Part shown: in pieces, positions 29,898 through 33,305 of the stretch
Numbering within the stretch: the stretch's first letter is position 1
Layout of the letters: each line of letters begins with the position of its first letter
NCBI GenBank assembly: GCA_012271025.1
Contig: JAAXHF010000192.1
Span: forward strand, 1 to 33,305
Source: Deltaproteobacteria bacterium
GTDB lineage: Bacteria > Desulfobacterota_B > Binatia > Bin18
DNA: 33,305 nucleotides
Direction of reading: 5' to 3'
The notes under the pieces: model-generated
The model's database searches: none
What the model was told of the DNA's origin: nothing
The model's input: only the letters and a program-made list of their open reading frames with translations
Position numbers and translations under genes: made by a program

Positions 29898-31040
29898 ATG
29901 GACACGCTGCGCGTTATCTCGGCCGACTCGCATATGACCGAACCGCCCGATCTGTGGACCACACGGCTGGATCGGCGCTTTCAGGACCGGGCGCCGCGGG
30001 TCGTGCACAAGCCGGACAAACCCGGCCATTTTTTCACCGCCCCCGGGATCACCCCGTTTCCGGTGGCCGGCGGTTTTTCAACCGGGCGGAGCGGCGAGGC
30101 GCTCAAAGAGCATTTGAAGAGCGGCTATGAAGCGGCGCGGCCGAGCGGCTGGGACCCGGTCGAGCGGCTCAAGGATCAGGACCTCGACGGGGTTGCAGCC
30201 GAGGTGATCTATACCACCCTGGGTCTGGCCCTGTTTCAGCTGACCGATGTCGATCTCCAGCAGGCCTGCTTTGGGGTCTACAACGACTGGGTGGCCGAGT
30301 TCCGCTCCCACAGTCCCACGCGTCTCCATCCGGTCGCCATGATCTCGCTCGAAGACATCCCGGCTGCGGTTGCCGAGCTGCAACGCGCCGCCAGGCTGGG
30401 TCTCAAGGGCGGGATGATCTGGGGCGCGCCGCCGGCCGACCGGCCCTACCACAGTCCGCTGTACGACCCGTTCTGGGCTGCGGCCCAGGACCTCCAGCTG
30501 CCGATTTCGCTGCACGTGGTGACCAGCCGCGATACCAACGACCGGGTGGTGATGAGCGCCGGTTCGAGCGGTCCGGTCAACCATACCGCGCTGCGCTTTG
30601 TGCACCTCTTCAACGAGGTCCAGAAGTCGCTCAGCGCCTTTATCCTGGGGGGAGTGCTGGAGCGTTTTCCGGGCCTCAGGATTGTCTCGGCCGAAAGCGA
30701 TGTGGGCTGGTTTGCCCATTACCTGCACCGCCTGGACCACGCCCAGGAGAAGTTTGGCGCGATGGTCGAGCAGCCCCTGCCGCTCAAGCCCAGCGAGTAT
30801 GCCCGGCGTCAGATCTGGGCCACCTTTCAGGACGATCCGGTCGGTCCGAATACCTATCGTTTTTTTGGCGCGGACAACTTCATGTGGGCCTCGGACTTTC
30901 CGCACACCGACACGACGTGGCCCAACTCACGCCACGTCATTGCCCGCGACTTTGCCGGCGTGCCGGAGCATATCACCCGCAAGATGGTGTCCGAGAATGC
31001 GGCCCACCTGTACCGGATTGAGCTGGACGGAGCGGTCTGA
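29898..31040 (+). CDS. Amidohydrolase family 2 metal-dependent hydrolase
   Basis: 380 residues starting MDTLRVISADSHMTEPPDLW. The metal-binding D10-x-H12 is a variant of the family's H-x-H, followed by a histidine near residue 205 (PISLHVVTS) and an aspartate near 332 (ASDFPHTDTTWPNS), typical of ACMSD-like TIM-barrel amidohydrolases. The frame is open 36 codons further upstream, but AGGAG lies eight bases before ATG 29898 and the family start is there. Such enzymes decarboxylate or hydrolyse aromatic-pathway intermediates; lineages rich in them include Tectomicrobia and Rokubacteria. It is divergent from the methyltransferase and convergent with the desaturase gene. Confidence 0.9.
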   Translation: MDTLRVISADSHMTEPPDLWTTRLDRRFQDRAPRVVHKPDKPGHFFTAPGITPFPVAGGFSTGRSGEALKEHLKSGYEAARPSGWDPVERLKDQDLDGVAAEVIYTTLGLALFQLTDVDLQQACFGVYNDWVAEFRSHSPTRLHPVAMISLEDIPAAVAELQRAARLGLKGGMIWGAPPADRPYHSPLYDPFWAAAQDLQLPISLHVVTSRDTNDRVVMSAGSSGPVNHTALRFVHLFNEVQKSLSAFILGGVLERFPGLRIVSAESDVGWFAHYLHRLDHAQEKFGAMVEQPLPLKPSEYARRQIWATFQDDPVGPNTYRFFGADNFMWASDFPHTDTTWPNSRHVIARDFAGVPEHITRKMVSENAAHLYRIELDGAV

Positions 31041-31042
31041 AC

Positions 31043-31987
31043 TCAGCCGGCGGCGATGTTGGCGACGTTGTCCGGCTTGGGATCGCGGATTTCGGCCGGC
31101 ACGGGTTTCACGTCCCACACCAGGCCGACCCACGACAGCAGCACGATGATGTAATAGGTGAGGTCAATCTCCCACCAGTAGAAGCCCTGGCGGGCGGTGT
31201 TGGGATAGTAGTGGTGGTTGTTGTGCCAGCCTTCGCCAAAGGTGATCAGGGCCAGGGCGAGATTGTTGCGGCTGGTGTCTGTGGTCTGGTAGCGGCGGGT
31301 GCCGATGACGTGGGCGAGCGAGTTGATCGTGTAGGTGAAATGGTACAGGACAACGGTCGAAATGAAGAACCAGACCAGCATTTGCATGCCGCTGGTGCCC
31401 AGCTCGGCGGGCAGGAAGACGCCCAGGAAGAAGACCGCCGCGCCGATCAGAAAAGAGATCAGGAGGTCGAAGCGGTCCAGAAAGCGCAGCTCCGGGAACT
31501 TGGCAAAATCGGGAATGAGCTTGAACTTGGTGGGAAAGTTGACCGGCGCCGTAAACCAGCCCATGTGGCTCCACAAAAAGCCGTGTTGGACGGGCGAGTG
31601 GACGTCTTCGGGCTGGTCGGAATGGGCGTGGTGGTGGCGGTGGTGGGCGGCCCACCACAGGGGACCGCGCTGGATGGCGCCCGTGCCGATCACCCCGAAC
31701 AGAAACTGAAACCAGCGCGAGGTCTTGAACGTTCGATGCGAAAAATAGCGGTGGTAGAAGCCGGTGATGGCAAATGTCCGCAAGACGTACAGGAAACCGG
31801 CCACGCCCAGGGCGGCCCAGCTCCAGCCCACCCAGATCACACCCAGGCACATCAGGTGGATGCCGATATAGGGGGAAATACGGAACCAGTCGGGGCGCTG
31901 TTCGGTCCCTTCGGCAGACAGGCTGGCTGACCGGGCTTCGGCATCAACGTAGTGCAGGATAGCTGTCAGGAACGGAATACGCTTCAC
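31043..31987 (-). CDS. Membrane fatty-acid desaturase (delta-9 acyl-CoA/acyl-lipid type)
   Basis: 314 residues with four or more hydrophobic helices. The three histidine boxes of delta-9 desaturases are present: H79-RYFS-H84, HHRHHH at about 115-120 and HNNHH near residue 262 (EGWHNNHHYYPNT). They bind a diiron centre that inserts a cis double bond into a saturated acyl chain at the inner membrane, using O2. The start is GTG 31987, where homology begins and GGGAG lies nine bases upstream; the open frame continues a further 89 codons without coding character. It ends 3 bp from the amidohydrolase stop, convergent with it. Confidence 0.93.
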   Translation of the reverse strand: MKRIPFLTAILHYVDAEARSASLSAEGTEQRPDWFRISPYIGIHLMCLGVIWVGWSWAALGVAGFLYVLRTFAITGFYHRYFSHRTFKTSRWFQFLFGVIGTGAIQRGPLWWAAHHRHHHAHSDQPEDVHSPVQHGFLWSHMGWFTAPVNFPTKFKLIPDFAKFPELRFLDRFDLLISFLIGAAVFFLGVFLPAELGTSGMQMLVWFFISTVVLYHFTYTINSLAHVIGTRRYQTTDTSRNNLALALITFGEGWHNNHHYYPNTARQGFYWWEIDLTYYIIVLLSWVGLVWDVKPVPAEIRDPKPDNVANIAAG

Positions 31988-32066
31988 AGTGATCTTCTCC
32001 CTCTCTCCCTGTCCCGATATGTAGCAGACCCGCACGAACCATGTAAGTCGGTCCCGGGGCCGGTCC

Positions 32067-32726
32067 CTATCTAACAGGCGGGTAAAGGAAGTCAATCGGA
32101 CCCGGCCAAAATGTCTGATCTCGCACGACTTCAACCGATGCGACCACGCTACCGCTTGCAGCGTGAACAGCGCTTGGCCCGTCCTGTAGACGAGGTGTTT
32201 GCCTTTTTTGCCGACGCCGCCAATCTGGAACGCCTGACCCGTGCTGGGGATCAAGGCCGAACACCACGGCCTTGTCGCGTATCCACGCTCGCATCTCTTC
32301 GTCTGAGCCCAGCTCCAGGCCCAGCATGAACTTGGCCATCAGGCGCGACTGGAGGGGGTGGGCTTTCATAAAGCGCAGCACCCACTCGGCCCCTTCCGCG
32401 CCGGACACATCGACCACCCGGGCGGTGAACCGTCGGCGTCCCAGCTGAGCCTCGACAAGGGGGTGGGCTTCGATATTGCGAACCCAGTCCACGCTGCGAC
32501 CCCAGCCGGATTGAATGTAGTAGCGCCCCGTCGTTGTGTCATGTCCGACCAGATCGAGCATGACCGCGTGGGGCCGGCCCGTCCGTCGGCCTGTGGTGGT
32601 GACCAGAATCCAGCGTTGGCCGAACAGCCGCTCGTAGCCCGGCAGACCTAGGCGGTAGACGGCAACCGGCAGGCGGAAGAAGCGCACCAGCCAGGGGTTC
32701 GGGGGAGGCGGGGAGGTGTCGGACAT
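32067..32726 (-). CDS. Deazaflavin (F420)-dependent nitroreductase-like protein with aberrant C-terminus
   Basis: 219 residues in this frame. Residues 1-160 form a DDN-type nitroreductase domain: WILVTTTGRRTGRPHAVMLD, YYIQSGWGRSVDWVRNIEAH and the closing SDEEMRAWIRDKAVVFGLDP. Homologues end about there. The remaining ~58 residues are out-of-character Arg/Gln-rich sequence that is the antisense of a broken SRPBCC gene (32138-32243), so the natural stop codon has been lost at a rearrangement near 32240-32250. ATG 32726 is preferred over TTG 32732. If translated, the protein carries a random tail. The family uses F420 or flavin to reduce nitro or enone groups. Confidence 0.75.
   Translation of the reverse strand: MSDTSPPPPNPWLVRFFRLPVAVYRLGLPGYERLFGQRWILVTTTGRRTGRPHAVMLDLVGHDTTTGRYYIQSGWGRSVDWVRNIEAHPLVEAQLGRRRFTARVVDVSGAEGAEWVLRFMKAHPLQSRLMAKFMLGLELGSDEEMRAWIRDKAVVFGLDPQHGSGVPDWRRRQKRQTPRLQDGPSAVHAASGSVVASVEVVRDQTFWPGPIDFLYPPVR
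32138..32243 (+). pseudogene. 5' fragment of an SRPBCC (polyketide cyclase-like) gene
   Basis: The frame reads MRPRYRLQREQRLARPVDEV then FAFFADAANLERLT, a textbook SRPBCC/START-like N-terminus (R-x-Q-x-L-x-x-P-x-D-x-V-F-A-F-F-A-D-A-x-N-L-E-x-L-T). After about 32240 the expected continuation is lost and the DNA switches to antisense of the nitroreductase gene. The gene is therefore truncated to about 35 codons at a deletion or inversion junction. An ATG nine codons upstream (32111) could be used instead. Confidence 0.7.
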
Positions 32727-32938
32727 CGCCAAGTTGTCCTAGCGCGTGCCGGCCGGTGTGACAATCGGGGGGTGAAAAAATACGGGGAAATCACATGGCC
32801 GGTTGACCCACCGGTGCGTTTTTATTATGGGCTCAAACGCTTTTATGCGCATGGTGAGCGGTGGTGTTGTCGCAGTCTTGACCTGGGTGGTCGCCTTGGT
32901 ATTGCGAGCCGCTCGGTGCAATAATACCCGGAGATGCA

Positions 32939-33087
32939 ATGCGTACGATCTCGCTGAAGATGCCCGACCCGCTTGCCATCAGGCTTGAGGACGCAGCCCG
33001 GCAAAAAGGAGTGCGCAGGTCTGCACTGATTCGCGAACGCTGGAGGCCTATCTGCAAACGGATGGAGCCGAACGAGGTGAGAACTGA
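32939..33087 (+). pseudogene. Frameshifted ribbon-helix-helix protein gene in front of the hsdM remnant
   Basis: ATG 32939 (GGAG five bases upstream) begins MRTISLKMPDPLAIRLEDAA and continues RQKGVRRSALIRE, a CopG/RHH DNA-binding protein. After GAA at 33035-33037 one base is missing: the next frame continues as LEAYLQTDGAERGEN to TGA 33085-33087, exactly how such proteins usually go on (A-L-E-A-Y-L). A single-base deletion between 33037 and 33040 therefore separates two halves of an otherwise normal ~49-residue protein. It ends 2 bp before the methylase start, so the two were an operon. A sequencing error is the main alternative. Confidence 0.72.
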
Positions 33088-33089
33088 CG

Positions 33090-33296
33090 ATGGCCCTGAA
33101 GAAATCCCAACTCTACTCCTCGCTGTGGCAGAGCTGCGACGAGCTGCGCGGCGGCATGGATGCCTCGCAGTACAAGGACTACATCCTGACGCTGCTGTTC
33201 ATGAAGTACGTCTCAGACAAGCCCGATACGCTCCTCGACGTGCCCGCCGGAGGCAGCTTTGCCGACATGGCGCAGCTCAAGGGTCCGGACTCATAA
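33090..33296 (+). pseudogene. hsdM: Type I restriction-modification M subunit (HsdM), N-terminal fragment ending in a stop
   Basis: 68 codons starting MALKKSQLYSSLWQSCDELR, then GGMDASQYKDYILTLLFMKY and VSDKPDTLLDVPAGGSFADM, the near-invariant N-terminus of a class of HsdM proteins (normally about 500-800 residues). After MAQLKG the frame departs from the family and stops at TAA 33294-33296. Only the N-terminal helical domain remains; no AdoMet-binding or NPPF catalytic motif is present. Whether the rest of the gene lies beyond the window after an insertion cannot be seen. ATG 33090 has GAGG upstream. Confidence 0.75.
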
Positions 33297-33305
33297 CCAA
33301 TACAT

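Noticed and set aside
1..33305. CRISPR arrays, tRNA or rRNA genes, insertion-sequence transposases
   Set aside because: No regularly spaced repeats, tRNA-like T-loop sequences or transposase motifs were seen on reading; a dedicated tRNA or CRISPR scan was not possible.

Overview
The window is GC-rich, gene-dense bacterial chromosome from an aerobic, probably Gram-negative organism, as suggested by a lipobox lipoprotein, a quinol-type nitric oxide reductase and a sigma-32-like heat-shock promoter. The mix of an amidohydrolase-2 protein, an LLM monooxygenase, a Rieske oxygenase and a deazaflavin-type nitroreductase recalls uncultivated soil, marine or sponge lineages such as Tectomicrobia or Binatota. 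That placement is a weak inference; no rRNA or tRNA gene was seen.

Layout. 1-2039: end of a CNNM/CorC-type membrane protein, then an intact FitA/FitB-like toxin-antitoxin pair behind a 17-bp palindrome. 2165-12408: a stress and respiration block with a lipoprotein, a universal stress protein behind a GNAT/acyl-CoA-synthetase-like protein acetyltransferase, two Hsp20 genes, a Kef-type antiporter, a quinol nitric oxide reductase and two small unknown genes. 12690-19159: a co-directional run encoding an amidase, an LLM flavin monooxygenase, a two-subunit Rieske oxygenase, a CADD/PqqC-like heme-oxygenase-fold protein and a cupin. A UPF0175 antitoxin gene followed by an internally deleted DUF3368 toxin gene sits in its middle. 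19173-20400: small accessory genes (DUF4160, DUF2442), hairpin repeats and a DUF1640 remnant. 20419-24851: pheS, pheT and trpS. 24859-25754: a second DUF4160 gene coupled to an HTH gene, followed by repeat hairpins. 25812-29756: a leftward set of DNA methyltransferase, trehalose-6-phosphate synthase and a secreted MBL-fold protein. 29898-31987: an amidohydrolase and a fatty-acid desaturase. 32067-33305: decayed sequence, with a deazaflavin nitroreductase running into a broken SRPBCC gene, a frameshifted ribbon-helix-helix gene and a truncated type I methylase (hsdM) start.

The genes combine housekeeping translation with stress survival (NO detoxification, chaperones, trehalose, K+/H+ exchange, protein acetylation) and an oxygenase pathway of unknown substrate. 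The strongest unusual signals are that oxygenase cluster, the toxin remnant within it, the DUF4160-associated modules, and three broken genes at the right edge.
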